A DNA stretch of 64,000 nt from the NCBI GenBank assembly GCA_001592805.2, contig CP051140.1, positions 559,501-623,500 on the forward strand. The letters run 5' to 3'. The translations under genes and the position numbers were made by a program. The notes beneath the pieces are model-generated. The model saw only the letters and a list, made by a program, of their open reading frames with translations. It had not been told where the DNA came from and searched no databases. Numbering within the stretch: the first letter of the stretch is position 1; each line of letters begins with the position of its first letter. The DNA is from Peltaster fructicola (Eukaryota > Ascomycota > Dothideomycetes). This document shows, in pieces, positions 53,684-64,000 of the stretch.

Positions 53684-55018
53684 CTAAGCATACTGTACGG
53701 TACAATCCTGCTCGTCCTGTTCGGTCCACTCCCGTGGGAGGATGGCGAACACAAGATAACTGGTATGAGACTTTACCTCTGCCTCAGTTCTGTGTATGAG
53801 ATTCCCTTCTTTGTAGAGCTTTCTCTGCTCTGCGGCACGCTTGTTCTCCTCGAGCCGTTCAGCTTTGCTCTGTATAGACTTGCTACCGCCCGCAGAGCCT
53901 TGGAACTGCTTTAACTTGAACTCGACATCACGTAGTCTTTGCAGACTTTCGTCCACTGATGATGCAACGGCGTGGACTCCTCGTAAGCCCTCCTCCTTGA
54001 AGCCAGTTCTCTCTCTACGTACCTCAAGTCGTCGATTTGCCACTTCGACCATGGTAATATCGGTCCAGCCTGCAGAGCGTAGGGCTGAGACAGCCAAGCT
54101 GACCTGCTCTATGCAGGGCGAGAATGTACATATATGGACAGGGCCGTCTCGAGACAGTGGAGAGTTGGGTGCGTCTCGTGCTAGATGTTTGAGTGCATCC
54201 CAAGGAGCAGGCAGATCAAGGAATATCGCTGTGACATCGGCGTTTGATGTCATCGGAACAGCAAAGCCTTCGCCACAGACATCCCTGTGAGTGAGTTCTA
54301 CGATAGACTCGAGACCATGACCCTGGAGCTCATGGCGAAGGGTCTGTACTCGTGGCTCGTGGTACTCGAAACTGTACACCTTGCCCTTTGATTCTCCAGC
54401 ACTAGGGTATCCATTGTAGACAGCTCGAGCGGCAGCATGCGTAAAGCTCCCGCTGCCAGCTCCAGCTTCTATGAGGGCATCACCAGGTTTCACGGCCAGT
54501 CTGGAGAGGATGTAAGAGTAGTCCGGCACATACACCACTTGTGTTCGATGGTCCAGAGATGAGGTCCAAGATTCGGGTGTGGGTTGCAGCAGATGGGTAA
54601 AACCTGATCCAGCTTCTACTGGAGGCTTCATACCATCGACTGCTCCTAGCTTCTGTTTCTTGAGAGTAGGCTCGTCTATGCCATTCAATGTATCTGGTTT
54701 CCGTTTTAGGGACGCTGTCTCGGCTGTGGTCGTGCTCTGCTGAGCGTTGTCAACGGTTGAGAGAGCATGCTGTCCTCGTCGTCCTCGCGTGCCAGTATCG
54801 ACCTTACTCGCTCTGATCTGACTGCCCCATGGTGCTCCTATGAGCGTACTGTGTGGGTATGAGCCAAACCTTGTGTTTATGACGGCTCCTTCAGCATATC
54901 CATCATCAGCAGTTGATTTGAGCTGTACTGGTTGCAAAGTGTCTCTTTGCAGATGGAGAATTGCCAGCGAGCCATCTGCCGCCGTAGCTGGAGTGTATAG
55001 AAATGAAGACCTAGCCAT
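53684..55018 (-). CDS. TRM61: tRNA (adenine-58-N1)-methyltransferase catalytic subunit Trm61
   Basis: With Trm6 it methylates A58 in the T-loop of tRNAs, including initiator tRNA, in the nucleus. The 444-residue single-exon protein starts at ATG 55018. The SAM-binding core shows VYVPDYSYILSRLAVKPGD, the glycine loop IEAGAGSGSFTHAAARA, VYSFEYHEPRVQTLRHE and the Asp-Leu-Pro-x-Pro catalytic motif in AIFLDLPAPWDALK. Then come FSPCIEQVS and a C-terminal segment (SHTSYLVFAILP) as in the family. An insertion of about 80 residues before the core (RGRRGQHALSTVDNAQQS region) is fungal-specific in appearance. It is convergent with the Gag-fusion gene (41 bp between stops) and divergent from the debranching-enzyme gene. 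Confidence 0.94.
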   Translation of the reverse strand: MARSSFLYTPATAADGSLAILHLQRDTLQPVQLKSTADDGYAEGAVINTRFGSYPHSTLIGAPWGSQIRASKVDTGTRGRRGQHALSTVDNAQQSTTTAETASLKRKPDTLNGIDEPTLKKQKLGAVDGMKPPVEAGSGFTHLLQPTPESWTSSLDHRTQVVYVPDYSYILSRLAVKPGDALIEAGAGSGSFTHAAARAVYNGYPSAGESKGKVYSFEYHEPRVQTLRHELQGHGLESIVELTHRDVCGEGFAVPMTSNADVTAIFLDLPAPWDALKHLARDAPNSPLSRDGPVHICTFSPCIEQVSLAVSALRSAGWTDITMVEVANRRLEVRRERTGFKEEGLRGVHAVASSVDESLQRLRDVEFKLKQFQGSAGGSKSIQSKAERLEENKRAAEQRKLYKEGNLIHRTEAEVKSHTSYLVFAILPREWTEQDEQDCTVQYA

Positions 55019-55806
55019 ATGACTGATGTGTGACCAAGATAGGAAGCCACTTCACGCGCTATCGAACTGCTTTTCAGTTTCTTCCTCCTGGTGTTTGCAT
55101 GCACGGTCTCCAACCATTGACTTTTTAGCTGCGGAACTATTTTTCTTCGGGCAAGATGATCGATGATCCTGCATGCAATACTGCGTTTCAACCGCCTCAA
55201 TGGGCTTCAACAACGTGCAGATCTGCCCGTTGCATTTTGTCGCACATGCCAGTAGCCTGCACGGTTTCGATGCCAAAGCGCGCGACTACTTCACAACACT
55301 GCTGTCGCTTGGCGACGATGGTCTCGCATGACGTGCGCGGCTGAAACGTGGTTGAGTTTCCAGCTGGGACCAAGCAACGACTTATCCGTTCGGTTGTTCA
55401 GCAAGAAAACTGCCGGATGAATCTGCATACTAGCGCAAGGTACCTCATGCCAATGCTAAGTATCTGCCGATGTTGAAGCTGCTACTGCTTTCCTTTCCTT
55501 CCGTGTCAACATACTGTGTTGAGCGCAATGGACGGGCAACGACGATGAGCGGCGCTGGACAACAACAATAGCTCGCCCTTCTGAATCCTTGTTGCATCCT
55601 CCAACACTACCTCTTCATCTCACGATATTGTCATTTGTCGCATACTCCAATTCCTCCATCTGCAAATACACACCTATTCGCGCAAGCATCACTCGTTCAG
55701 GGTACGCACCTCAGTCCACAGCTACCGCCAACTCGTGCTGCCGAGCCGACCACTCAAACCCATCTCGCCGGGACCACCCACGTCCTTCCACATCCTACTG
55801 GTCGCA
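55019..55806. other. 788-bp intergenic region between divergent TRM61 and GDB1
   Basis: It holds both promoters. The 200 bp before the debranching-enzyme start are CT/AC-rich, typical of a fungal leader. No gene is supported. Confidence 0.4.
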
Positions 55807-58800
55807 ATGGCACCTCACCAGGTCAACAACCATGTCGTACACCTATGTCCGTTGAGAGACGACGGTTCTCCAGACCTGCCAGGCGAGCCACCATACATAT
55901 ACCTCCCTCCACCTACCACGCCCGCCTACAGCATCCGATTCGAGATTGAAGGCACGAGCTCGATATGTAGACAAGGAAGTCTGTGGGTGAACATACCAGC
56001 GAAAGATGAGGCATTCGATCGCAAGAACTTCAGAGAATACAAACTACAGCCTTCGTTCAACGACACTATCAAGATTGATATCCCTGTACACCAGGCTGGT
56101 GCATTCGAGTTCTATACCACCTACACTCCTTTGCCGGTCTTCACAACTGGCAAAGTTGATGTACCACAACCGACACGCACAACGACCTTCTTCATTGATG
56201 TCTCACCGCTGCTGGAGGTGCAGAAGTCTCGTTTGCCGCTCGATGCTATTTCTGTCATCTCGTTGCTGTCCAAATTCATGGGACGATATCCTGAAGACTG
56301 GACTCGCCATTTCCACGGCATCAGCGAGCGTGGGTACAACATGGTTCACTTCACTCCGCTTATGATGCGAGGTGACAGCAACTCGCCATACTCCATCTAC
56401 GATCAGCTTGCTTTCGACAAGGCTGTCTTTCCGCACGGCGAGGACGACATCACCGACATGCTGACCAAGATGGAACACGACTATGGTCTCATGAGCTTGA
56501 CCGATGTTGTCTGGAATCACACTGCAAACAACAGCAAATGGCTTGAACATCACCCAGATGCTGGATACAACATCAAGACTTCGCCACATCTCCAGTCTGC
56601 ATACGAACTCGACACTGAGCTGTTGAAGTACTCAGCTTCACTCAAATCGCGCGGCCTTCCAACACACCTCTCGAGCACTGATGACCTGCTCAGGATCATG
56701 GATGGTGTCAAGGTGCACGTCATTGGCGCCATTAAGCTCTGGGAGTTCTACGTATGTGATGTGGAAGCTGGCTGCAAAAACGTTATTGCTGCTTGGAAGG
56801 AGGGCAATGTGGATAACAAGGTCAACTTGCCGGATGATGCTGGTGACTGGAGTCTCAAGCAAAAGGCCGATTGGCTCGTTGGGAGTGCCTTTATTGGTAC
56901 GGATCGCATGGGAGAGCGATTCCGAAGGCGACCAGACGCCAACAAAGCTGCCGCACTCGTACAGCGGCTCTTTGGCAAGTACAATTCCAAAATCAACGAT
57001 GCTGGCGATGAGCGTGCTGCATATAGTACTCTACACCGTTTCCTGGATGAGGTCAACCTGGCATGGTACCGCGAGTACGACGGAGATGTCGGAGCCATCA
57101 TGGAGCAGATCTACAATCGCACAAAATACGTACGCCTCGACGACCATGGACCAAAGCTCGGCGACATTACAGATGACAAACCTCTGATCGAGACCTACTT
57201 CACACGTCTGCCGTCCAATGATATTACCAAGCAACATGATCCCAACAGCTTGGCACTTGCAAACAACGGCTGGGTCTGGGCAGCAGATGTCATGCGAGAC
57301 AACGCTGGTCCAAGAAGCAAGGTCTATCTCAGACGAGAGCTCATCGTCTGGGGAGATTGTGTCAAGCTTCGCTATGGCTCAAAGCCAGAGGACTCACCTT
57401 ACCTCTGGGAGCATATGACTAAGTACACCAAGCTCATGGCAAAACACTTCCATGGCTTCCGAATAGACAATTGCCATTCCACACCTCTTCACGTTGCAGC
57501 TCACATGCTGGACTCTGCACGAGCAGTGCGACCCAATCTTGTTGTCTTCGCAGAACTCTTCTCTGGCGATGAGAAGATGGACTTTCTCTACTGTCAGAAA
57601 CTGGGCATTTCAGCTCTGATCCGAGAGGCAATGCAAGTTTGGTCTACTGCAGAGATGAGCAAGCTAGTACACATCAACTGCGGACGTCCAGTCGGCAGTT
57701 TTGAGGTTGACGACATCGCTGGAGCTGACAAGTCGTCGTCAAATGGAAGTATGTCTCCGAATGGAGCTCAGCCCCAGGGACGAGAGGTTATTCACAAGAT
57801 TGTTCCTTCCAAGATTCACGCACTTCTCATGGACTGTACTCACGACAACGAGACGCCTATCCAGCGACGAGATGGCCGTGACACCATTGCTACCTCTGCA
57901 CTTGTGGGCATGTGTGCTTCAGCATCTGGTTCAGTGTTTGGCATGGATGAGCTATACCCCGAGCTCATTGAGCTTGTGCACGAAACTCGACAATACACTA
58001 GTCCTTACAGCAACCTACAGCTCGATGAGGGCTTACGTATCGGACCTTTCGAGGGTGCTGGCTCGATCAAGAAGCTGATGAACCAGCTTCACACCATTAT
58101 GGGCAAGGACCACTACAGCGAGGCGCACGTACACCACGATGGCGAGTACATCACCGTGCACCGAATCCAACCCAAATCACGAAAGGGATACTACCTCATT
58201 GCGCACACTGCGTACCCTGGATACGGTAATGGCAATGCCGGCTTCCAGCCACAACAGCTGGCTGGCACAAAAGCAAAGCTTCTAGGCGCATGGAACCTTG
58301 AAGTTGATCAAAGTGACGAGGCCAAGCGAGCTGCCAGTCATGACAAGGTACTTCGTGGCGTTCCTTCGAAGACGAAGGATATCCATGGTATCACGATCGA
58401 ACAACGCGGCGATGATGCCTACATTCACGTTTCTGACAAGTTCCCACCTGGCTCAGTTGCTGTCTTCGAGACATGGATCCCAAGTGCTGAGCACAGTGAA
58501 GGTCTCGACAAATACGTCACATCTGGTGCTCGAGAAGCCTTCAAGGATGTCAGCTTTACCGACCTAAATGCCATACTCTACCGCGCAGATTCAGAAGAGC
58601 GTGCCTCATCTGGTGGCTCAGACGGCGCATACAATATCCCAGGTATAGGTCCGCTGGTTTACTGTGGACTCCAAGGCTGGTGGTCCGTTCTACGGGATGT
58701 TATTGCCAATAACGACCTTGGTCACCCACTCTGCAACCACCTTCGTGAAGGGCAGTGGGCGCTAGACTACATCGTCGGCCGCCTCGAGAAGCACAGCAAC

Positions 58801-60507
58801 GATCCACTGTACACTGGCTTGCAGGCTCCAACAGAGTGGCTGAAACTTCGATTCGATGCCATCCGCAAGCTTCCGGCATTCCTACTTCCTCGTTACTTTG
58901 CGCTGGTTGTCCAAACTGCGTACAAGGCTGCGACCGACCGAAGCGTGGAGCTCTTTAGTGAGAACGTCCACACAGGTCCTCGATTCGTCAAGTCTCTGGC
59001 TATGGTCTCTGTTCAGATGCAGGGCTACATGCCCAATGCGTCGCTCTGGCCAAACAAGTTGGTGCCATCTCTCGCTGCTGGTCTACCGCACTTTGCACAA
59101 GATTGGGCTCGCTGCTGGGGTCGCGATATCATGATCGCCATGCGTGGCCTTCTGCTCTGTACTGGACGCTACAATGATGCTCGCGAACACATCCACTGCT
59201 TCGCCAGCGTGGTCAAGCATGGTATGATCCCAAACCTGCTAGGTTCCGGCAAGCTGCCACGTTACAACAGCAGAGACTCCGTTTGGTTCTTCCTACAGAA
59301 TATCCAGGACTACGTTGAGCTTGCTCCGCACGGCATAGACATCCTGCAGGACCAAGTCAAGCGACGATTCTTGCCATACAAGGACGACTGGTTTGCTTGG
59401 GACGACCCTCGTGCATACTCACAGTCGAGCAGTGTTGAGGACGTTGTCCAAGAATGTCTCCAACGTCACGCAGCTGGAATGCACTTCCGAGAGTACAACG
59501 CTGGTCCAGATATCGACAGCCAGATGAAATCTGAGGGATTCAACATTGACATCGACGTCGACTGGAACACAGGCATCATCTATGGTGGCAACGAATGGAA
59601 CTGCGGTACCTGGATGGACAAGATGGGAGAGTCCACCAAAGCCGGCAGCAAGGGTCACCCAGGGACGAGCCGTGACGGCGCTCCGGTCGAAATAACAGGT
59701 CTACTGTACAGCGCCCTCAAATGGGTCGATGGACTGAAGTCTGCTGGCAAATTCAAGTACGATGGTGTCACTACAAGCGAAGGAAAGCTCATCACATACG
59801 GCGCCTGGGCACTCAAGCTCAAGCAAAACTTCGAGCGCTGCTACTACGTGCCATTTGATCAGTCGGAGTGGTCCAAGTACGATATCAACCCAAAGATCGT
59901 GAACAGACATGGCGTGTACAAGGATGTCCATCGTGGCAAGAAGGAGTACAGGGATTACCAGCTTCGACCAAACTTCCCTATCGCCATGACTGTGGCACCA
60001 GACCTCTTTGATCCACAGCACGCACTTGGCGCTCTCGAGCAAGCTGACAAGTACTTGCGCGGCCCTTACGGCATGGCAACACTGGATCCTGGCGACATGG
60101 AGTATCGACCTTACTACGTCAACAGTGAAGATAGTGATGACTACCTCACTGCCAAGGGACGATGCTACCATCAAGGACCAGAATGGGTCTTCCCGACTGG
60201 CTATTTCCTGCGAGCACTGCTTAGGTTCGACTTGATGCGACGCAAAACTAAGGAAGAACGCCTGGAATCCTTCCAGCAGGTGACCAAACGTCTACATGGC
60301 TGCATGCAGATGATCAAGGACAGTCAATGGGCTGGTCTAACTGAGCTGACAAACAAGAACGGGGCATACTGCAGTGACTCGGTAAGTCCAGAGACGAATT
60401 AGAAGTGAGGCATCGCTAATTCTTTGTAGTGTCCGACACAGTCGTGGTCTGCTGGATTGCTGCTTGACCTCTACGACGATGCCAGCAAATACAGCATAGA
60501 AGGCTGA
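55807..60507 (+). CDS. GDB1: Glycogen debranching enzyme (4-alpha-glucanotransferase / amylo-1,6-glucosidase)
   Basis: One polypeptide transfers maltotriosyl units and hydrolyses alpha-1,6 branch points of cytosolic glycogen. Exons are 55807-60381 and 60430-60507; the 48-bp intron (GTAAGT, branch CGCTAATTC, TTTGTAG, phase 0) hides the last 25 residues (CPTQSWSAGLLLDLYDD). The product has 1550 residues, the normal size. The N-terminal GH13-like transferase has RGYNMVHFTPLM, LTDVVWNHTANNS, HGFRIDNCHS (catalytic Asp in RIDN) and NLVVFAELFSG (Glu). The C-terminal GH133 glucosidase domain has DWARCWGRDIMIAMRGL, GLIPNLLGSG-like GMIPNLLGSGKLPRYN, TGIIYGGNEWNCGTWMDKMGES and DPQHALGALE. The frame is open upstream of 55807, but the sequence there is leader-like, and CGCAATGG gives good context. 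Confidence 0.97.
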
Positions 60508-61528
60508 ATTGACTGAGTGCAGTTCAAGAAGGAGTCTGTCTAATTGGCAGTGCGCCTGATGCAGCACAAGAGAGACCTAACGACTCCTAGCATGACATTG
60601 GTGGTAATAACAAGCATAGCGCAGCATTAGATCAACATACAACCTAGACTTCTCCATCTCGCCGAAGCCACTCAGCATGCCAAAGTGACATCTCTCCTGG
60701 TTTTGCTATCGCCCCGTGTGGCTGCACTGACCGTACGATCGATTCATGGCCACGTGTGTTGTCGTTAGTCTCATTAGGTAGGTCAATCTCCTCGTGGCTC
60801 TTGCTAATCGAGATGGTCCGTTTCTTTAGAATGTTCTTCTCCACGATCGGAGTGGCCGTCGAAACCAATAGCGTACCTGACGAATGTCGAAGCCGGCTCC
60901 ATTGACGCTCGCCTGCCTCAAATTACTGGTATATCAGCCGGTAGTATTGGGGATCGCCACGTTCCCGCGGCGTCCAGATTGTTGAACGTCGTTCGCTTCT
61001 ATCGCGGAACGGAGGGTCGTACGTAGCGATGAGCAGAAATACTGTTGACAAGGCGACGACCACGCGCGGTGCCGAGCACGAGACATCACTCTTGTTCCAT
61101 CCCTTACCTTTGTAGTGGTTACTACTCGTTCTTGATGCTGTTCGCTCCGCGCCGCCTACGCTTAGTGGCTTTGCATGGCACGACACGACGTGTGATTCGC
61201 CAACAGGGATGCTGTTAGCTATGAGACGAAGATCTCGAGTGTACTGTCACTTGAGACCGGATGACAATGGACCTTCGCGCTTGTCAATGGGTTCCTGACG
61301 TCTGCCCATGCGGACTCTTCCACGATGTGCGATCAACATCGGGAGGAATTCCGCTACCACAAGCTCTAATGCTTCGGTGTCGATCTCTCCGTCGAGGCCG
61401 AGCTGCATTAGAGCTCTACGTCGCGGAAATCGTAGCTTCAAGCATGGGATGACGTTTGCTGAGCTGATGCTTGTGCTTCAGCAAAGTGAACGGATGACGG
61501 TAAGATATTTAGGCCGCTCGATGCACTG
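60508..61528. other. 1-kb intergenic region, no supported gene
   Basis: Only short frames (at most 87 codons) are found on either strand. It contains the 3' region of GDB1 and the promoter of the nitroreductase gene. Confidence 0.4.
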
Positions 61529-62294
61529 ATGGAAACAGCAGAGCTTCACGAAGCATTCAACCATCTCGCAATGGCCAACAGCAACGTCCGTATCGAGTCG
61601 CTAGAAGAATGCATCAGAGCAAGACACTCCATCAGGCAGTATACCAACAAGGCAGTGCCACAAGAGCTCCTCCTCGATTCTTTGGCGTTGGCGCAGCTCG
61701 CTCCATCGAATAGCAACATACAAAATTGGCGAGTCCACTTTGCGAGCGGTGCTGCAAGAGATCGTATAGTCGAAGACATGCTTGTTACTGCCAAGGTATG
61801 TGATACGAGCATAAGCACACACAGTACTGACGATGTGGCAGCTCAAAGGACCAAATGTACCAGCTCTTCCAGAGCACTTCAAGCACTTCCGGTCTGAGTT
61901 CGGCCACGAATTGTACGGAGCGCGTGGCTACAATATACCTCGTCATGACAAGGAGGGTCTTTCCAATGCCCGGTTGCGCAACTATGAGTTCTTTGGTGCA
62001 CCTGTCATTGGGGTCATCTCAATGCATCAAGATCTCGCTATGGTGGACGCCATGAGTGTCGGCATGTTCGTACAGACGCTTATGCTTGCCTTGACAGAGC
62101 GAGGTTTGGGAACGTGCTTGCAGGTGTCTGTCGCTGGTTATCCTGAGGTATTGAAGCGTGGTTTCAAGCTCGAACACGATCAGATGATACTTTGTGGCAT
62201 CTGTATTGGCTGGCCTGCTGTCGATGCTGCGGTGAACAACATGCATATTGGACGCGAAGACATAGCTAAGGAGATTACATTCCTCACTGAGTGA
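61529..62294 (+). CDS. Nitroreductase-family FMN oxidoreductase
   Basis: The exons are 61529-61795 and 61842-62294; the 46-bp intron (GTATGT, branch TACTGACG, GGCAG, phase 0) joins VTAK to LKGPNVPALP. The 239-residue protein shows the FMN-binding start ECIRARHSIRQYTNKAVP, then LAQLAPSNSNIQNWRV (PSxxNxQxW), APVIGVISMH, the helix MSVGMFVQTLMLALTERGLGTC and the end ILCGICIGWPA, all in family order. Members use NAD(P)H and FMN to reduce nitro compounds, quinones or ene substrates; the specific substrate is unknown. A single FMN domain suggests a homodimer. Confidence 0.92.
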
Positions 62295-62722
62295 ATGCAA
62301 TGCCGGTACCATAGCGGAAGAGTAGAGACACTAGTGATGGGGCACAAGTAAAGGTGGCTGCAACAGTCTAGAATGATTTGTGTAGTGAATGAACATCTGG
62401 TCGTCAGTAGCTCCTTCCCCGCAGCCACCGGAGCGCGAGGCCGGCGCCATTTTGGGGTAGCCAACTTAGAGAGACAAGACCTCTTCCACACGCACGCAGC
62501 TGTCGATCTAGACACAATCATAGCCGGCTCGTGGTGGGAATAGTGAGCCATGAGAAAGCTTGCCGAGTGAATTGCTCTAAGGTGGGTTCTTCGGAGTATA
62601 AACTAACGCGACCAGCGCAGCTCTGCTTTCTTTCTTTTTCTCAGTCACTTCCTTCTATTTCGCTCGCACGAAGCTACAAGCCCAAAGCCATACTAGCGGC
62701 TACGGTCTTATCAGCAGGCAAG
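62295..62722. promoter_or_regulatory. intergenic region / promoter of the MFS permease gene
   Basis: These 428 bp separate two genes on the plus strand. A CT-rich tract (62620-62650) about 80 bp before the permease ATG is a typical fungal core promoter feature. Confidence 0.4.
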
Positions 62723-64000
62723 ATGGACAGCGACAGTGGTAACTACGACGCTGAGAAGAGGGTTCAGGCTACACACGGCGAGGATGTTTCCCACGAGTTA
62801 TATGACCCAGATGCAGGTTGCTCAGATGCTGAGAGGTTGGCAAGAGTGCGTACGCAGGTGCGATTGTCGACGCTGGCCGCTGACATAGCTACAGGACAAG
62901 AAGCTCGTTCGAAGGCTGGACTGGATGCTCATCCCGTGGCTGAGTTTCCTGTATCTGGTCTCCTTCCTTGACCGAACGAACATTGGCAACGCTAAGATCG
63001 ACGGTCTGATCGACGACCTCCACATGACCAACGGCCAGTACGCTGCTGCGCTGTCGCTCTTCTTCGTGTCATACGCCGGTTTCGAGCCGTTGACAAACGT
63101 CTTGCTGAAGAGAATGAGACCAAGCATCTTCTTGCCGATCATCATGACTCTGTGGGGATGTTGTATGACGTTTATGGGGTGTGTTATAGCCGTTCACAGA
63201 TGCTATATGTGGGTACTGATGAGTGTACAGACTCTGCCACGACTTCTCTGGTCTTGCAGCTGCACGGTTCTTCCTTGGAGTGTTCGAAGCTGGTCTTTTC
63301 CCAGGTGTCAACTACTATCTCTCATGCTGGTATAAGAGGAGCGAGTTTGGCATTCGCGCCGCCATCTTTTTCTCAGCTGCTGCGCTGGCTGGGTCTTTTG
63401 GTGGTCTGCTCGCAGCAGCGATCGCACAAATGGGTGGTGTCGGTGGAAAGCCGGGCTGGGCTTGGATCTTTATACTCGAAGGCCTGGCCACAGTGCTCAT
63501 CGGTGTTGCCAGCTACTGGCTGGTGCACGATTTCCCACAAGAGGCGAAGTTTTTGTCAGCAGATGATCGTGCCCGTGTCATCAGGAGACTCAAACTCGAC
63601 GGTCAGTCATCGGCAGAGCATGAGTCCTTCAAGATGGAGTACTTCTGGGCATCAGTCAAGGACTGGAAGACATGGGCCTTCGCCGTGGTCTACATGGGTT
63701 GCGACGGACCACTCTACGCATTCTCACTGTTCCTGCCGACCATCATTCAGCAACTCGGGTACACGAGCACCACGGCGAACTTGCTCTCCGTCCCACCCTA
63801 TGCCGTGGCTGCTGTCATGACTATCTTCGTTGGATGGATCGCCGATCGCACGAAGCAGCGTGGTCTCTGCAACATCGGTTGTTCGTTCTTCGGCATAATC
63901 GGCTTCGCTATGCTTCTTGGCTCCCAGGACCCTCACGTAAAGTACGCTGGAACATTCCTTGGCGCCTTGGGCATCTACCCATGTATCGCAAACACTATCT
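62723..64000 (+). CDS. MFS permease, Dal5/Tna1 (anion:cation symporter) family, 3' partial
   Basis: Exons in the window are 62723-62845, 62895-63178 and 63231 onward; the gene runs past the window end. Intron 1 is best read as 49 bp (GTGCGT...CTACAG, phase 0) joining AERLAR to DKKLVRRLDW, with an alternative donor nine bases on. Intron 2 is 52 bp (GTGTGT...GTACAG) within a Gly codon, giving MTFMG-LCHDFSGLAAARFF. The cytosolic N-terminus is acidic. TM1 shows LIPWLSFLYLVSFLDRTNIG with the family signature DRTNIGNAK, followed by ARFFLGVFEAGLFPG (TM4), WIFILEGLATVLIG and the second half LLSVPPYAVAAVMTI. The family imports organic anions and vitamins such as allantoate, nicotinate, pantothenate or thiamine-like compounds; this one's substrate is unknown. 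Confidence 0.93.

Overview
The window is nuclear DNA of a filamentous ascomycete (Pezizomycotina); a Dothideomycete-like fungus is my best guess, but that is inference. The evidence is short introns (mostly 42-57 bp, donor GTRNGT, branch CTAAC/CTGAC about 10-20 nt before the AG), genes on both strands without operons, and a fungal gene set: an eisosome protein, homocitrate synthase, Atg10, a GPR1/FUN34 transporter, a NEP1-like protein, QDE-2-type Argonaute and Dicer. I rebuilt most gene models by joining exons across splice sites, checking that the joined frame continues the family's conserved sequence and that exon lengths add up to whole codons.

Layout. 0-13.9 kb: an FMN-dependent alpha-hydroxy-acid oxidase (cut by the window edge), an FSH1-type serine hydrolase, a small one-TM protein, a RING protein, an acetate transporter of the GPR1/FUN34 family and a monocarboxylate-type MFS carrier (divergent), a 2OG-Fe(II) oxygenase and an amino-acid permease. 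13.9-21 kb: gene-poor, with two secreted-protein genes (NEP1-like and a germin-like cupin). 21-40.7 kb: gene-dense housekeeping: eisosome Eis1, a tyrosine phosphatase, homocitrate synthase, a Nudix hydrolase, arginyltransferase ATE1, Atg10, U2 snRNP B'', Arp2/3 subunit 1, a small secreted protein, an F-box-like protein, a flavin monooxygenase, mitoribosomal mS29 and an RRM-like protein.

41-53.6 kb is the most interesting stretch: Dicer-like and Argonaute genes in tandem on the minus strand, then a degenerate RNase III-like gene head-to-head with Argonaute across only 156 bp, then a gene fusing a FAR1/MULE-type DNA-binding domain, a Zn2Cys6 finger and a retrotransposon Gag-like (UBN2) domain. 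This looks like an RNA-silencing locus with two uncharacterised neighbours. The RNase III-like gene has an apparent 2-nt frame lesion. Two consecutive introns in the Dicer gene are of the rare GC-AG class.

53.7-64 kb: tRNA m1A58 methyltransferase Trm61, glycogen debranching enzyme, a nitroreductase and a Dal5/Tna1-type MFS permease that runs off the window end. I found no tRNA, rRNA, CRISPR array or intact transposon.
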